Numbered from the stretch's first letter, positions 32,952-46,500 are shown. The stretch: DNA of 64,000 bases from Trematomus loennbergii (GCA_012861695.1 JAAOOA010000126.1:387001-451000), one strand, 5' to 3'. Program-made: numbers and translations. The notes: generated by a model not told the origin, from the letters alone.

Positions 32952-33343
32952 GGCCGTTTCTCAATCGGGAGGATATTGGCTTCCAAGCCAATATTGCAAG
33001 GATGCTACGTCATCGAGTGCCGCTGAAGGACTGTTCCAATCTCCAGCATACTTGGAATTCCCCCGAGGCTGCGTCCTTGGTTTGGGGGAAATTTCGAGGC
33101 TGCACATGGGTAGACTTTGTGTCCTTAAAATCCCCACAATGCTTTGCGCATGGACCAATTTCCCCAAATCTGTGGCGGAAGATGTAAGGCGGGGTCTCTC
33201 ATATGACGCACACCTGCACACTTGCTAGCCTGTTCCACTCTTTGTTTTCCGAATGCCAGGAAGTATTCTTGCCTCGCTTCTGAAGCAAGGCGCTCGGCTC
33301 GGCTGTGCTACCAAGCAAGCATCCTCGCGATTGAGAAACGGCC
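32952..33343. mobile_element. MITE with GGCCGTTTCTCAATCG ends
   Basis: Inverted ends GGCCGTTTCTCAATCGGGAG and CTCGCGATTGAGAAACGGCC enclose 392 bp with no transposase. I could not settle a target duplication, so the superfamily is open. Confidence 0.75.
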
Positions 33344-33418
33344 AAAGTTGCATTAAATTGACCGGACTTCTTTCTGCGGATTGATATGACTGCACAAAAT
33401 AATAATAATAATAATAAT

Positions 33419-35750
33419 TAAAGCTGCAAGCAGCGTTGAGCGGGTCTTCGACGCTCCGCAGGCTGTTGTCCGCACGTCGAGGTGTGTTTGTGGGTGTCTC
33501 GAGGACTCGGCCGTTGGCAAACGTGGGAAGTTTCAGGCCGATCGGACAATGTATTTAGGAGTTACAGCAGTATCATAAACATTGTGTTTGATGGCGAGTG
33601 ATCTGTCGCCATGGCAACGGAATTTGATGACACCCCATAATACACCTAGATGTGTTGAGGGCTGCATCGTTATCAAACCTGTGAAGTTTTGGGCCGTTTG
33701 GAGCATGTTAACTGGAGTTATGAGAAAACCGTGTTTCACGGCGACCATTTTGTTACCATAGCAACGACATTTGACGAAATCTCAAAACTGACACATATAT
33801 GTCTCGAGGGCTTGACCGTTAGCACACATGTGAAATTTCAACACTTTTTTACCATTTACACAGGACTTAAAGCAATATCGTGCTTAACGGCGAGGGATGC
33901 GTTGCCATGGCAACAGCTTTTGAGGAAAACTCACTATTGTCATATTGAGGTGTTGAGGGCCGGACCATTAACTGTCATCTGAAGTCTGGTGCAGTTTGGA
34001 CCATTTTCCATCGAGTTATGACAATACTGTGTTTCATGGAGAGGGATCTGTCGCCATGGCAACGGCATATGATGACATCCCATAATTGGCGTAGAGCTGT
34101 TGAGGGCCGGACCATTAACTGTCATCTGAAGTCTGGTGCAGTTTGGACCATTTTCCATTGAGTTAAGACAACACCGTGCGTCATGGCGAGGGATCTGTCG
34201 CCATGGCAACGGCATATGATGACATCCCATAATTGGCGTTGAGCTGTTGAGGGCCGGACCATTAACTGTCATCTGAAGTGTGGTGCAGTTTGGACCATTT
34301 TCCATTGACTTAAGACAACATTGTGATGTATGGCGAGGGATGCGTTGCCATGGAAACGGCATATGATTACATCCCATAATTGGCGTATAGCTGTTGAGGG
34401 CCAGACCATTAGCCATCATCTGAAGTCTGGTGAAGTGTGGACGATTTTCCATTGAATTAAGACAACATCGTGTTTTATGGCGAGTGATTCGTTGCCATGG
34501 AAACGGCATAAGGTGAGATCTCAGATTTCACGTAGAGCTGTTGAGGCATCGACCGGTGATATAAAAGTGAAGATTGGGGGACGATGGGACCGTGTCCATT
34601 GGTTACAGCGACACCGTGTTTTATGGCGAGGGATGCGTTGCCATGGAAACATTATATGATTACATCCCATAATTGGCGTATAGCTGTTGAGGGCCAGACC
34701 ATTAGCCATCATCTGAAGTCTGGTGCAGTTTGGACCATTTTCCATTGACTTAAGACAACATTGTGTTTTATGGCGAGGGATGCGTTGCCATGGAAACGGC
34801 ATATGATGACATCCCATAATTGGTGTAGAGCTGTTGAGGGCCGGACCATTAACTGTCATCTGAAGTGTGGTGCAGTTTGGACCATTTTCCATTGACTTAA
34901 GACAACATTGTGTTTTACGGCGAAGGATGCGTTGCCATGGAAACGGCATACGGTGAGATCTCAGATTTCACATAGAGCTGTTGAGGCATGGACCGGTGAT
35001 ATAAAAGTGAAGATTGGGGGACGATGGGACCGTGTCCATTGGAGTTACAGCGACACCGTGTTTTATGGCGAGGGATGCGTTGCCATGGTAACGCCATATT
35101 AAGTAACATCAAATTTGACGTAGAGCTGTTCAGGGCCGCAGTGTTAACCATCATGTGAAGTTTGGTGGCATTCTGAGTATGTAAATTGGTGTTATGACAT
35201 CATCGTGTTCCATGGCGAGGGATCGCCTAGCATCAAGCGAACTTTGGCGCCAAATCACGGCTACGCCGTGCGAAAGAAAAAACTTCTGTGATAACTTTGA
35301 ATTGCCCATGTCTCGAGACGCTACCCGACGAATTTCGAGTCGTACGGATAAAGTCCCTGGGAGAAGATAGATTTTGTGCGGAGGACGAAAAACGCGATAA
35401 ATCGCGTTTTTCCGACGCCAAATTGAAAATGGCCGACTTCCTGTACGTTATTTTATACCCCTCCAAGAGGCTTTTTTGTTTGTCTCCACACCCTAGATAT
35501 GGGTAGCGAGTTTCGTTCGTTTACGTGAAAGTTAAAGTGCGGGAGTTTACGTTAAAAACGGAAGTGGGCGTGGCCTACGCAATTTTTTACGCAAAGTTCC
35601 GGAACCAATTACATATCGCAAGTTGCACCACTTCTGACGCGCGTGCACAATTTGGTGAGTTTTCACATATGTTGCGGGGTCAAAGGTTTATCGGTCGCTG
35701 CGCGACCGATTTCAATAGGGTCTTCGCCGACCTAGGTCTCAGACCCTAAT
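33419..35750. repeat. Composite repeat with 147-bp tandem core
   Basis: Begins AAAGCTGCAAGCAGCGTTGA inside an AAT-rich tract and ends CAGACCCTAATAATAG. The core is eleven tandem units anchored on CCATGGCAACGG-like motifs at 33609, 33756, 33905, 34054, 34201, 34348, 34495, 34641, 34788, 34935 and 35083, a 146-149 bp period. The 3' part holds CGGTCGCTGCGCGACCG, a short stem. Since 147 is a multiple of 3, long false frames arise on the minus strand. Confidence 0.85.
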
Positions 35751-36551
35751 AATAGATTCCATTTTTATAGCGCCTTTCAAGGGACCCAAGGCCGCTTTAC
35801 ATGCTGTGAACAAACAAACAAACAAACAAGTAGTCCCTTGATCCTCCTTAGCAACAGTCTTTTATTTAAAGTCGCAGTCTGTTAGCGGAAATTAACAACC
35901 TCTGGAATGTCCAAATTGACCAATCAGAATCGAGTATTCAACTTATCCATGTCATAATAAACAATAATTGACTCCATAGTGAATTTCAGCATAGTTTAGT
36001 GACACAAATACATAATATTCTTTTGTGATTTTGACATTTTAGGGCTGTACTAAACCTCAAGAATCTTTTAGGGTTTTTAAACTAAGCTTTGGATACCTGT
36101 CTAAATATTTGCTGCAACACAAACCATTAACACAGATGCTTTGATGTACAAGACTAAACGCTCCCTTTGTGTTTGAGAGAGAGCTGATGGAGAATGGAGA
36201 CATTCTAAGCGTCTTTTCACTGTGTTTATTTCCTTCATCAATTGCAGGTATTGCACAATGAGATGTTACATTTCCAACATGGCAGGGTGAAAAAAGGTCT
36301 CTTGATGACATTTTCTCTTCGCGACGCAGCACAAAGAGAGAGAGTGGCAGCTCATCACGATGTGTCAAAAAAGCTTTTGTCCTTAAAGACTAACCTTAAA
36401 GATAAGATAAGATAAGGTAGTACTTTATTGATCCCAATTTGGGACATTGTTGCATCTCAGCAGCATAAAAGACATGGCATTGTACAATACAAATGTAAAA
36501 GACTAGAAAAACAAAGATGCGTTGTTGATAAGGTCATCAACCATCATCGTT
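35750..36551. repeat. Retroelement tails and unassigned sequence
   Basis: TTTATAGCGCCTTTCAAGGG, then GCCGCTTTACATGCTGTG and (AAAC)n, is a LINE/SINE-type tail. AAGATAAGATAAGATAAGGT followed by ACTTTATTGATCCC at about 36395 is a second, reversed tail. No gene is seen between them. Confidence 0.5.
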
Positions 36552-36557
36552 AACCTG

Positions 36558-37634
36558 AGGCCTGTACTACGAAGCTGGTTCAACCTAACCTGGATATGTT
36601 GGAGTTAGCCGTTGGCCCAATCCAAAACATACGCGCTCTCGCTAAGCTGTACTACGACGCTGGTTATCAAGTGGATCGCTCAAGCCAGCCGTGTCCTATC
36701 TAGTTAGGTGCGCGTTCACATGAAAGGGGTGGTATTTGGAGCATTCGACCAATCTCAAACATGGACAAGCGTACTGACAGCGCAGCGTCATACTTCCTGA
36801 ATGAAAAGTGAACTTTAATATTAGTCAATATGAGAAGTTAAACTTTAAACATCCATGACTTAAACATTTTATCCAGGATCAAAGCCACATAGCTGCACCT
36901 GCAAGGTGAATACAGCTGGTAAAAGAAAAAGTGTTTGAATGCGTACATTAACAGGTTTATAATATCACTGCCCAAGACACGATCTGACTTTAATTACATT
37001 TGACTCGAGTGTTTCGTCAACTTAATGTGTTGCTTAAAATAATACTTCTGCATACAGTATGTGACACTGTGAGTGTTGCACGGCCCGATACGGCTCAGCT
37101 GACTCAGATAAGGAAATATATGATACATTATGATGTGATATGATATGAATGATAATGGGACACATCGACGTCTGCACTCACAGTGCCGCGGACTGTACTT
37201 AATGTTACTCTGATCCGGTTTACTTATGTTGTGGCAGATATTTAAGTAAGCTTTCTTAACGCTAATGTTATAATAGTCAGATTGCTCTGAAGACGGGAGG
37301 GGATATTCTATTCATTTTCACGTTCACAGTCAGTTGATTTTTGCCGGCCGTCTTTCCTGCAACGGCAGTTTTTCTGTATTTCCTCTATCCTGTAATATGA
37401 ATTGATCGCTTTAAACTCCGCACACGGAACTCTGATTGGTCAGCAGGCGGTGCTTTCACTGAGTTGATCTCTTAGCCTGCAACCTAACCTCCTCCCGAGG
37501 AGTTAGAAGCTCAGCATAAGTTACCATGGAGATCTAGCCGCTAAAAAGAGAACCAGCGTTGTGGGACCGGAAAGCCTGAGTTTTCCCTGAAGTTTAGCCG
37601 GCTAAGCGAAAATCCGGCTTCATAGTACAGGCCT
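36558..37634. mobile_element. DNA transposon remnant, AGGCCTGTACTA ends
   Basis: Inverted ends AGGCCTGTACTACGAAGC and GCTTCATAGTACAGGCCT, with CTG on both flanks (36555-36557 and 37635-37637), consistent with a 3-bp duplication as in Harbinger/ISL2EU-like elements. At 1,077 bp it shows no transposase. Confidence 0.8.
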
Positions 37635-37639
37635 CTGTT

Positions 37640-38535
37640 AAGCCCTGAGCCTGTTTTTCAGGTCTCAGGCTCGAAAATGACATTCCCAGAACAATTACTA
37701 TAACTTCACTTCTAAAAGGGTTAAATGAATCATTTTTTTTCTCAAAGTAATGATAAACCTGTGAGTTGGATGTAGAAAAGTCAGAATCAATATAATCTTT
37801 TTTTATTTTAAAGTAAATTCAGATTGAACATAGTAAAAACATGTAAATGATAGTGCCCGTCCAAAAATAAACCATTACTTATAGTGAAACCACCCTTGAA
37901 TGATGGGATAGTAGACTAAAAGCTTTAGGAATCCAAACTATAACATATAATAAGTACCCTGTATCAAGATTGATGCAAAACAAGTGACATTTGACCTTTT
38001 TTAGAGAGGTTTAGCAAAAAACAAAACACTTCTGGGGTCATTTGGTGGATTTTCCATATCTCTGGCCCCCCTCGTTCAATTTTGATGATTGACACCTCTT
38101 TTTAACCGTTAGAGCCAATAGAATCGAGGGGAAGTTCCTAAAATCCATCTAAACATTACCCATTGGTGAATGAGTGATGCGTAGCCAGAATGCCCAAAAC
38201 TGGATGCTGTCATACACTCTAGTAGCTATCATAGCAGCTATATATGAAAACTCCGTTACTGACATAAAAATTGAATGATGGATTATCAGTAATCTTTTCA
38301 AAAGTAACACCGACACATTGGATTAACCTATGGATTAACTTCAGCAGAGTTTTTATCGTTTTAATTTAATTGAACACAACTTTTGATGAGAACAACAGCA
38401 AAAGTAAGAATATCTCTGTTTTTTGCTCCGTAAAGCTACGTGATGTCTGGGTTTGCTTACCATGCCGCGAGTTTTGATCGCTCGGTGATGATACATATAT
38501 TTCTGGAATCTGTGGAATCTCAGTTTGCCAGCTGA
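37640..38535. other. No gene seen
   Basis: AT-rich sequence with no sizeable open frame and no repeat that I recognise. Confidence 0.35.
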
Positions 38536-38539
38536 GATC

Positions 38540-38880
38540 TTGTTTTGTTTTCAGAACATTTTCTAATGTTTTTACTTATTCCGAAAAATGTGCAGACTTT
38601 CAGAACATTTCAGAACATTTTACTTACTGAGAACATTTCTGAAAATGTATTATTTTCTGAACATTTCTGAAAACTTTACTTTCTGAACATTTCTGAACAT
38701 TTAACTTTTTCTGAACATTTTACTTTCTGAACATTTCTGAAAACTTTACCTATTGAGAAAATGTCAGAACATTTAAATTTTTCAGAAAATGTCAGACATT
38801 TTCATAAATGTTTACTTTTTCAGAAAATGTCAGAACATTTTACTTTCAGAACATTTAATGAGAAAATCTCTGAAAAGATA
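38540..38880. repeat. Degenerate TTTCTGAACATT minisatellite
   Basis: Short irregular units of TTTCTGAACATTTCTGAAAA and TTTCAGAACATT fill about 340 bp. The 113-residue frame at 38761-39102 starts inside it and has no domain. Confidence 0.85.
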
Positions 38881-39232
38881 TATTTTTCTGATTTGATGCC
38901 CCTGTGGGTTCATCTGGAGAGGGTATATAAAGCCTCTCTGCCTCTCTCTGCTTTTTCCTACAGGCACCCGGTTCTGTTGAGTATGTTGTTTGTTACTTTA
39001 GTTGCTTTACTTTGTGCACCTCAACACTTTACAATATATTACAATAACATAATAATAATAATCAATTCATTCCTTCAGGTAGCTTCGAGAGATTTTAGGT
39101 AGAGGTATTTAAGAGGTAGTCTATCGTTTTGAATATATTAATGTTTAATCAAACTACCTCACACATTTATTTAAATCTGGACTATCAAAACGTTTTCCAC
39201 ATTAGTTGTTGACATTTAGTTTCCTGTAGATC

Positions 39233-40336
39233 TTTTAACCACCACCTCATTTAGAAGAAAATCAACATGTTTGGTTGCACTTGCATAATTTATGTCTTAT
39301 TCAGTAACGGCGCGCTTCTTTGACATTAGACACATCAGGAAAACTCTAAATCAAGTATCTGTATTTTTAGGGAATAATGGGGTTGAGTATCATTAAATTA
39401 AATAAAAACTAATTGGAAAAAATAAGAGCTTTTTGGGGAATTATTCAGAAGCGAGGTGTTGCAATAGTCCTTGAAAGAATGGAAGTTAATAACATTCACC
39501 AAAGAAAATAATAGGAGTCTTTTTTTATAATTATTTAGAGATTTTACATTTCTCATAATTTTAGATATCTATATTTCTTAATTGTTCTGAAAAGTCATAA
39601 TTCGGACAAAAGTTCAGATTTCTAATTTTTTCTGAAAAAGTCAATAATTTGGACCAAAAGTTAGAATTTAAGAACATTTTGAGAAAAAAAGTCAAATTTT
39701 CTTAATTTTTCTTAAAAAGTTAGAACTTTAAGAAAAAGCCAGAATTCTAAATTTCACAAATACATTTTTTTTTCACATGCGACCCTAATCCTCATCCGTA
39801 GATATTAAAAAAACCTTTTAAATTATTTCTCTTTTGTCCAACACATTAAAGTTACATTACAGCATTGTTTGTGTTTCTAGTCTCTATAAGGCACCAAAGA
39901 TCACATGATGATGGAACCTGAGATCTGGATGAAGTCGAAAATACGATAAAAGTGAAAATATATTATTCATAGGATTTATAAAAATAAATATGGATAATTA
40001 TAATCAGTAGGATCTCCCTGATACTCGACCCTAGCAGAATGAACCGTCACTAAACAAAGTAATAATGCAGTCAGACTTTAGGAACCGAGTCGTACCGTCT
40101 TTATGTCGGAGCTCTCCTGGGTTTCTGATTCTTTTGATCCCATTTTTTAGGTGTTTTAATGTATTTACAAACATTTCAGACTGGCTTTGTTGTTGTTTGT
40201 TTTATTAAACAGCATGCCTTTGGATACACCTAACCTTGAAATGTTATTTTCTTTGGGTTTTAATTGAACAGAGAGGCTCTGCATGTATTATAATGTAATG
40301 TATGTAATATAAAACACATTTTAATGACATGTGTTA
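39233..40336. repeat. 1.1-kb dispersed repeat, copy 2
   Basis: Partner of 17889-18981 in direct orientation. Most differences are one-base indels in homopolymers plus scattered substitutions. Confidence 0.85.
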
Positions 40337-40339
40337 GTT

Positions 40340-41640
40340 ATTCTGGGTTTAACCGCAGACTCACTGCTTCTGTTCAGACGTCTCCAGTGTTATGTGGCAG
40401 TATAAAAAAGGCTTGTTGATATAAAAGCCTTATTCATAAATAATTTAAACCAGCTGTTTGTGTATATATCCATTTGTTGCATATGTAAATGTCTGCACAC
40501 TATGTTTTAATTTAATTTTAAATACCAATTGTTTTCTTTTATTCTGGAGTTGATGTGCTAAAATTGCCACTTGACACTTTAAGGGGGAGAAGCATTATGA
40601 TGATGAAGAGGATGATGAAGATGATGTGCAGCTTCCCAAAGAAGGCTAATTTAAACTTTCATTTAGTGCTAACTAACGATTTCTAGTAAATAAAGTCATT
40701 ATTTTCCACCAAATTAATTGTTTAAACCCATTTTAGAATCATCAGTCAAGCTGTAACCTACATCTGTTTGATATTTTAATAAATTAATGAAAACTTTATT
40801 TTCATTCCCTTTCATTTCTTTATTCCTATATATGAATAAATACATTTGAAAGCATCCGCATGTGTGTCTTTTTTTAGGTTGCTATAGAAACGATCTCTTC
40901 TGTTTCTAAAGGGACAGTTCAACCAAAACAATATTGATCCTTTATTACAAAAACTCATACATTTGCAACGTTTATCCTCCACTCCCCATGAGGGTGAAAC
41001 ACACAGATGAGTTCAGAATAACGCTCATAAAGATTTTACTGAAATGTCTGATTTCCGATTTTTTTGAAAAAGTCTAGATTTTTTTGAAAAGTCAGAATTC
41101 AAATTTTTTCTGAAAAAATTCTTTATTTTGAGAAAAACTGAATTTTGAGGGAAAATATATATATTTATTTTTTTATGAAAAAGTCAGAATGTTGAGAAAT
41201 AAAATCAGTTTTTTTCTTGAAAAGCAGAAAAAAAGTCAGATTTTTGAGAAATAATTTCCAACTGACACCTCAAGGGGGACCAGCTGATGATGATGATGTC
41301 TTCAAAGGGACAGTTCAACCAAACATTTTTATTTTTCCTCAGAGACTGAAGCAAGATAAGACCCAGACTTTCCATTTCTTTTTCATTTCTCCTCATATTT
41401 TTCATCGCCTACCTTCATCTCATCCGTCCTCTCCCTGTCTCCCGTATTCTAATCCTGTATTAATTATTCCGGCAATCAGACCTACTAATAGACGTAACAG
41501 ATGCTATTGAGTCTATGTAAGTTTACAGCGAGGCTCGAACCCACCTGGATCAGCAAGGTCTCACCTCTACTAACTTCTGAAGAACGAGGTTCAATTATCT
41601 GCTGTTTCAATTCAGACGACACACTAAATCCATTTAAGCG
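40340..41640. other. No gene seen
   Basis: AT-rich DNA with runs of AAAAAGTCAGAATTTTGAGA-like sequence (41040-41250) resembling the interior of the 1.1-kb repeat. No coding region is supported. Confidence 0.35.
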
Positions 41641-41765
41641 ATCCCGTAGGATTTGGTATCAGTAATGAGGTGTGGCCCTGCCTAAGTGTGAGTGTGTCGG
41701 GAACAGATTGTCCTACTCTTGACTTAACAATCAACATCGGCACCTCTATTGTTTCCCCGACTCAG

Positions 41766-42688
41766 GCCCAGGCTCCACGGGAACGCATACGGCAAAACGC
41801 ATAAGATTAACGCAAACGCAATCGCCAAAAAGCTTCCGTCCACACGCAATATACACCGGATAGTGTCTTGCCACACGAGACAGCTCCGTTTAGATCCAAC
41901 CGCTGGAAAAGCTGCAGTACATATGCCGAGCCTGTACGTGGCGCTGTAACTTCCTCCACAAAAGCAGCAACTTCCTCCACAAAAGCAGCGAAGAAGAATG
42001 GTTGTCATGGCTGCACTTCTGTTTATTCTCCGCGGTGGGGGCCGAGGGATCCGGGCAGAGTTTTTCACCGGTCAACGTGTGTTAAAGTTTAAATCTTCCG
42101 GACAAAATTATAAAAGTGCCGGTCAAAGGTCTTCTTTGTTATTTATTGAGCTTTAAAACAAATGAATAACGACTCTATATAATGATAATAATAAAATACA
42201 CGGAGCCTGTCTTCTGACAGCGTCAGTGTCTGTCTCATGCAGCAGCTGATCCAGTAATGATGACTCGACAGGAAAAATAAACATATTTATAACTAGTTTA
42301 GTTTGAGAGGTAATTAAAATAGCTAAGGGTGATGATCTGACTTGAAGTGTGTGTTTGCTCCCGCTGCATCACAGCGGGAGGAGCTGCGTGTCTCCGTCCT
42401 GTCAGATTAGACTTCACTCGCGTTTATGTCCATATCGAGATAAAGATAAATAATCTGAATTCAGTGTGCAGTGTACTTTTGCGGGGGTGAGCAGCAGAGG
42501 TGGGGAGAGGCGGGGCTATTGCGTCCACACGGCCCCGTTGGACCCCCAGAGCGCTCCGTTCCCAGATCTATCCACCTTTGGACCCGTTGTCGTTTCTACC
42601 ATTCCGTTACGGCGTCGTGTAGCAAAAAGGGCTATACGCAAGAGAAATATGCGGATACAACCCGTTTTCGTTCCCGTGGAGCCTAGGC
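41766..42688. mobile_element. DNA transposon (MITE) inside the L2
   Basis: Inverted ends GCCCAGGCTCCACGGGAACG and CGTTCCCGTGGAGCCTAGGC, with CTCAG on both flanks (41761-41765 and 42689-42693). It splits the L2 coding sequence just before the ARNLGVTLD motif. No transposase is seen. Confidence 0.85.
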
Positions 42689-43364
42689 CTCAGACTGCAA
42701 GGAATCTGGGTGTGACCCTAGATAACAAACTGTCCTTCACTGCAAACATCGCTGCTACAACCCGCTGCTGCAGATACACGCTTTACAACATCAGGAGGAT
42801 ACGTCCCCTCCTGACCCAGAAAGCGACGCAGCTTCTGGTCCAGGCTCTCGTCATCTCACGCCTAGACTACTGCAACTCCCTCCTGGCTGGTCTACCTGCA
42901 TGTGCCATCCGACCCCTGCAGCTCATCCAGAATGCAGCGGCTCGTCCTCAACCTTCCAACATTTTCCCACACCACGCCGCTCCTCCGCTCCCTTCACTGG
43001 CTTCCAGTAACTGCTAGAATCCACTTCAAGACAATGGTACTTGCGTACCATGCTGTGAATGGATCTGGCCCTTCCTACATCCAGGACATGGTTAAACCAT
43101 ACACCCCAGCACGTGCACTCCGCTCTGCATCGGCCAAACGGCTCGCTGCACCCTCACTGGGAGGGGGACCCAAGTTCCCATCAGCAAAAACACGTGGGTT
43201 TGCTATCCTGGCTCCAAAATGGTGGAATGAGCTCCCCATTGACATCAGGACAGCAGATAGCTTACACATCTTCCGGCTCAGACTGAAGACTCATCTCTTT
43301 CGACTCCACTTCGAGCGATAGAAGCACTAACAAATAATTGCTAACAAAGCACTTCTATACTAAC

Positions 43365-44644
43365 CAGAGATGGAGTACTCGAGTCCTGGACTCGGACTCG
43401 AGTCGGACTCGAGTGCCTATTTTCGGGACTCGTGACTCGACTCGGACTCGCGCATTGATTGACGCGACTAGGACTTGGACTCGTCAATTCTCGCGCACGA
43501 TGACTTGGACTTGGACTCGGACTCGTGAATTCTCGCTTACAATGACTTGGACTCGGACTCGTGAATGTCCCCCCCACGATGACTCGGACTCGGACTCGTA
43601 CATTGACGCTCCGACTTGGACTCGGACTCGAGCAAGTTTTCTCTGGAGTCTGATGTCCTCTATCCTGGCGTGTGCACCTGCGAGGCGAGTTCACATACTG
43701 GGCCCCGCTATTCCAGTCTAAAGATGTCTAGAGACACACCCCGCATCGTGCTGTATGCTTTCACACATTCTGCTTCCACATTGGAAAAGAGCAGCGCAAA
43801 ATGCTCGTTATGTGGAAAAAATATTGAAGAGAAGAGAAGGCTCCGTAACACATTACTCTAGTTCAGACATATAGGCTGATAGAACACTATCATCAGAGTA
43901 ATGTGATCTAATCAATAAATAAAGATTCAGCCGATAACACGAAAGCACATGGCTACTTAGCATGCAGAATAACATCATTTTGCATGCTAAGTAGCCATGT
44001 GCTTTCTGGGGCTCAACCTTTATCGGTAAACCGATTTAACCGGTAAAAGTTCCTTCAAAATAAGAGTCCCGATCTTATTACTATCAAAATAAAAGTGCAA
44101 AACGAAACGTTACCATAGGAAAATATTGGATTACAAATATAATCACTTCTCTAAAAGGTAACTCATTTTAAATATAGTTAGACATATTATGGGTCATTTA
44201 CAATAATAATAATAATAATAATATTAATATTAGTAATAAGCTTTATATTTGTATAGCACCTATTACAAGAATTGTAGCCAAACTGGCTTCACAGCAGTTC
44301 AATAGACAGATTAGTATAACATGACAGGATAAAAGCAATGTAGAGGAGCAGCTACATTTCAACACATATATCCACGAAGATTAATACATGAAGACTTGTG
44401 ACTCAGACTTGACTTGGACTCTTCTTAGGTGACTCGGACTTGGACTCGGACTCGAACACAGGTAATGATGACTCGGACTCGGACTCGACTCGGACACTCC
44501 TTGGGTGACTCGGACTTGGACTCGGACTTGGACTCGGACTCGACTACGACTCTCCCTTGGTGACTCGGACTTGGACTCGGACTCGAAGAGTGGTGACTCG
44601 AGAGTGACTTGGACTCGTGAATTGGTGACTTGACTACAACACTG
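43365..44644. mobile_element. hAT element inside the L2 3' end
   Basis: Ends CAGAGATGGAGTACTCGAG and GACTACAACACTG, with exact 8-bp duplication ATACTAAC (43357-43364 and 44645-44652). Both ends are rich in GGACTCGGACTCG. Around 43786-43875 a frame reads KCSLCGKNIEEK, a BED-finger remnant. A perfect 26-bp hairpin lies at 43941-44006. Confidence 0.9.
43941..44006. repeat. Perfect 26-bp inverted repeat
   Basis: GAAAGCACATGGCTACTTAG plus CATGCA pairs without mismatch with 43981-44006 across a 14-base loop. Confidence 0.9.
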
Positions 44645-44849
44645 ATACTAACAAAGGACTGGCTTATCTAAAGCCAGTTGAGTAGCACTTGAAATGTTTT
44701 GTCTCTATGAAACCTGATGTACTTATATGATTCTGTTTTCTTCAAGTTTGTATCTTCTTGGTCGAATGCACTTATTGTAAGTCGCTTTGGATAAAGCGTC
44801 AGCTAAATGCAATGTAATGTAATGTAATGTGGCAGTTGCGCAATCTTAC

Positions 44850-46500
44850 CTTAAAGCAGGAGAGGAGAGCGCAGATTTATTTTAAGTTATCCCAATCCAA
44901 AAGGGTGGGATGATTTTATTTGAAGAAAATGGTCCACACTTTACAGGGTTTTTATGACAATCATACAAAACATATCATGCTGTGGTCAATTACTAATATG
45001 AATCCTCAATTCACAGTTTTACATTTATTCTATTTAGTAAATCTCTCTTCAACTGTCCCTCTAAAGTTGTGACATTAAATTCAAACTTCAACTGGCCCAC
45101 TTCAGTTGGGATATTCATTTCAACGGCCCTCTTCCGTTGGTTTTAGTAAAACAGTCAAAACAAAACCAATTTCAGAGAATTTATCAGTGAAAATCCCGCT
45201 CTGGAGCTTTATCACTCTCAGCTAGTGCTTTTATGATTCACACAAGGACCGAAAACCAAAGACACCTCCTTCATACCCATATATGTGGGAGAAGGTCATG
45301 ACCTCTGGTGTGCAGGATGGGACATGTGCAGACATATTCTCCTATGGTGTGGCCTAAACACATTGTAGGGCTCCAGTACTTTTCCATTGAGTCAGGGGTC
45401 TCCTGTGCACATCCTGCTGTGAGTGAAGACAACTGTCTGCCCTCTTTAAACAGTGACACCCATAGTGATAAACTATAATAGGCCTTAAACTCAATTTACC
45501 AAACCACTTATGTTTGTATATACTATGATTACTGAACAACATGAAAATATAATGCATTTTCATTGTGGGTTATAGAAGAATATATTTGATTATATTAACT
45601 TTCGTTTGAATTATTCAACTTAATATGGAAACCTCAGCGGTGTGTACAGACAGAGAGATCGAAATACCTTTTCCCACAAATACAAAAACATACACTAGAC
45701 CAACCCAGTCTCACTGCATTTCATGCTCGAAATGTCCCTTATAGGTCTACGTCTGTTTCCGGTGACTTTATTTTGAAATTCAGTTCCTGAGGAACGGCTA
45801 AAAAGCCTGAGATGATGGAATTAAACGAATAAATAAAAACAAGGATAATTGTGTGTTATTGTCGAGTAAATAACAGTGTGTTATTTAGAAAAGAATAACA
45901 AATTAGAAGGACATTTTTTTTTTTTTAAATACAGATTTCAGTATTCTGAGGCTCTGAGCCCGATTTACTTTCCTCACTGACGGCAAAAAAAGTCCGACAT
46001 TATAAGATTTAAAATAAAAACAATATTGAGTAAGAACATGTTTTTATGAACCACACAGCTTCCGGTCTTCCGAGACCCGACCGGATAAAAAGACGTGGTG
46101 CAGGCACAAAACATACTACCAATAGAAATACATTGCTTTTAAAATCGTTCTGTGTGACACGAAAAAAAGGGGAAATTCGTGTTGGTGAACACGAATCAAT
46201 AAATTAAATACCGTTTCCCACAAATACAAAAACATGAAATCAAATATCCTTTAAGATTATGAAATACACAGGAAAAAAGTCCAAGATTTATGGATAATTC
46301 ATGAGAAAAGCACTCGGATAGAAACATTTGAAATATTTGTAAAAGAAAATGTAAATAAAATGTCTAAAGAAAGTATTCTGAGTCATTCTTATTACAGGTT
46401 TTATAGTTTCATTTTTATATTCCACAAAGTATCTGCTTTGACCGTAGTCAGAGAAACTACTGAATACAGCGGGGCTATACTGGCCCTTTGAGTCAGCTGG
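44850..46500. other. No gene seen; scattered repeat pieces
   Basis: The segment contains short pieces shared with 53270 (CAGAGAGAGATCGAAATACC-like, near 45650) and a poly-T run. Open frames are short and lack domains. Confidence 0.35.

Larger units (their letters stand above)
41650..44832 (+). mobile_element. L2-type LINE 3' half, split by two insertions
   Basis: The surviving parts are about 41650-41765, 42689-43364 and 44645-44832. The middle part reads, in two frames joined by a frameshift near 42940, the end of a LINE reverse-transcriptase protein, with motifs such as ARNLGVTLDNKLSF, RLDYCNSLLAGLP and LRSLHWLPV. The last part is the 3' tail TGTAAGTCGCTTTGGATAAA and ends in ATGTA repeats. 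Removing the two insertions makes the pieces contiguous. Dead by frameshift and 5' truncation. Confidence 0.85.

Noticed and set aside
33940..34949. Minus-strand frames of 189 and 142 codons
   Set aside because: They follow the 147-bp tandem repeat (49 codons per unit); repetition alone keeps them open.
41724..42686. Frames of 114, 74 and 71 codons
   Set aside because: They lie within a MITE that interrupts an L2; no domains.
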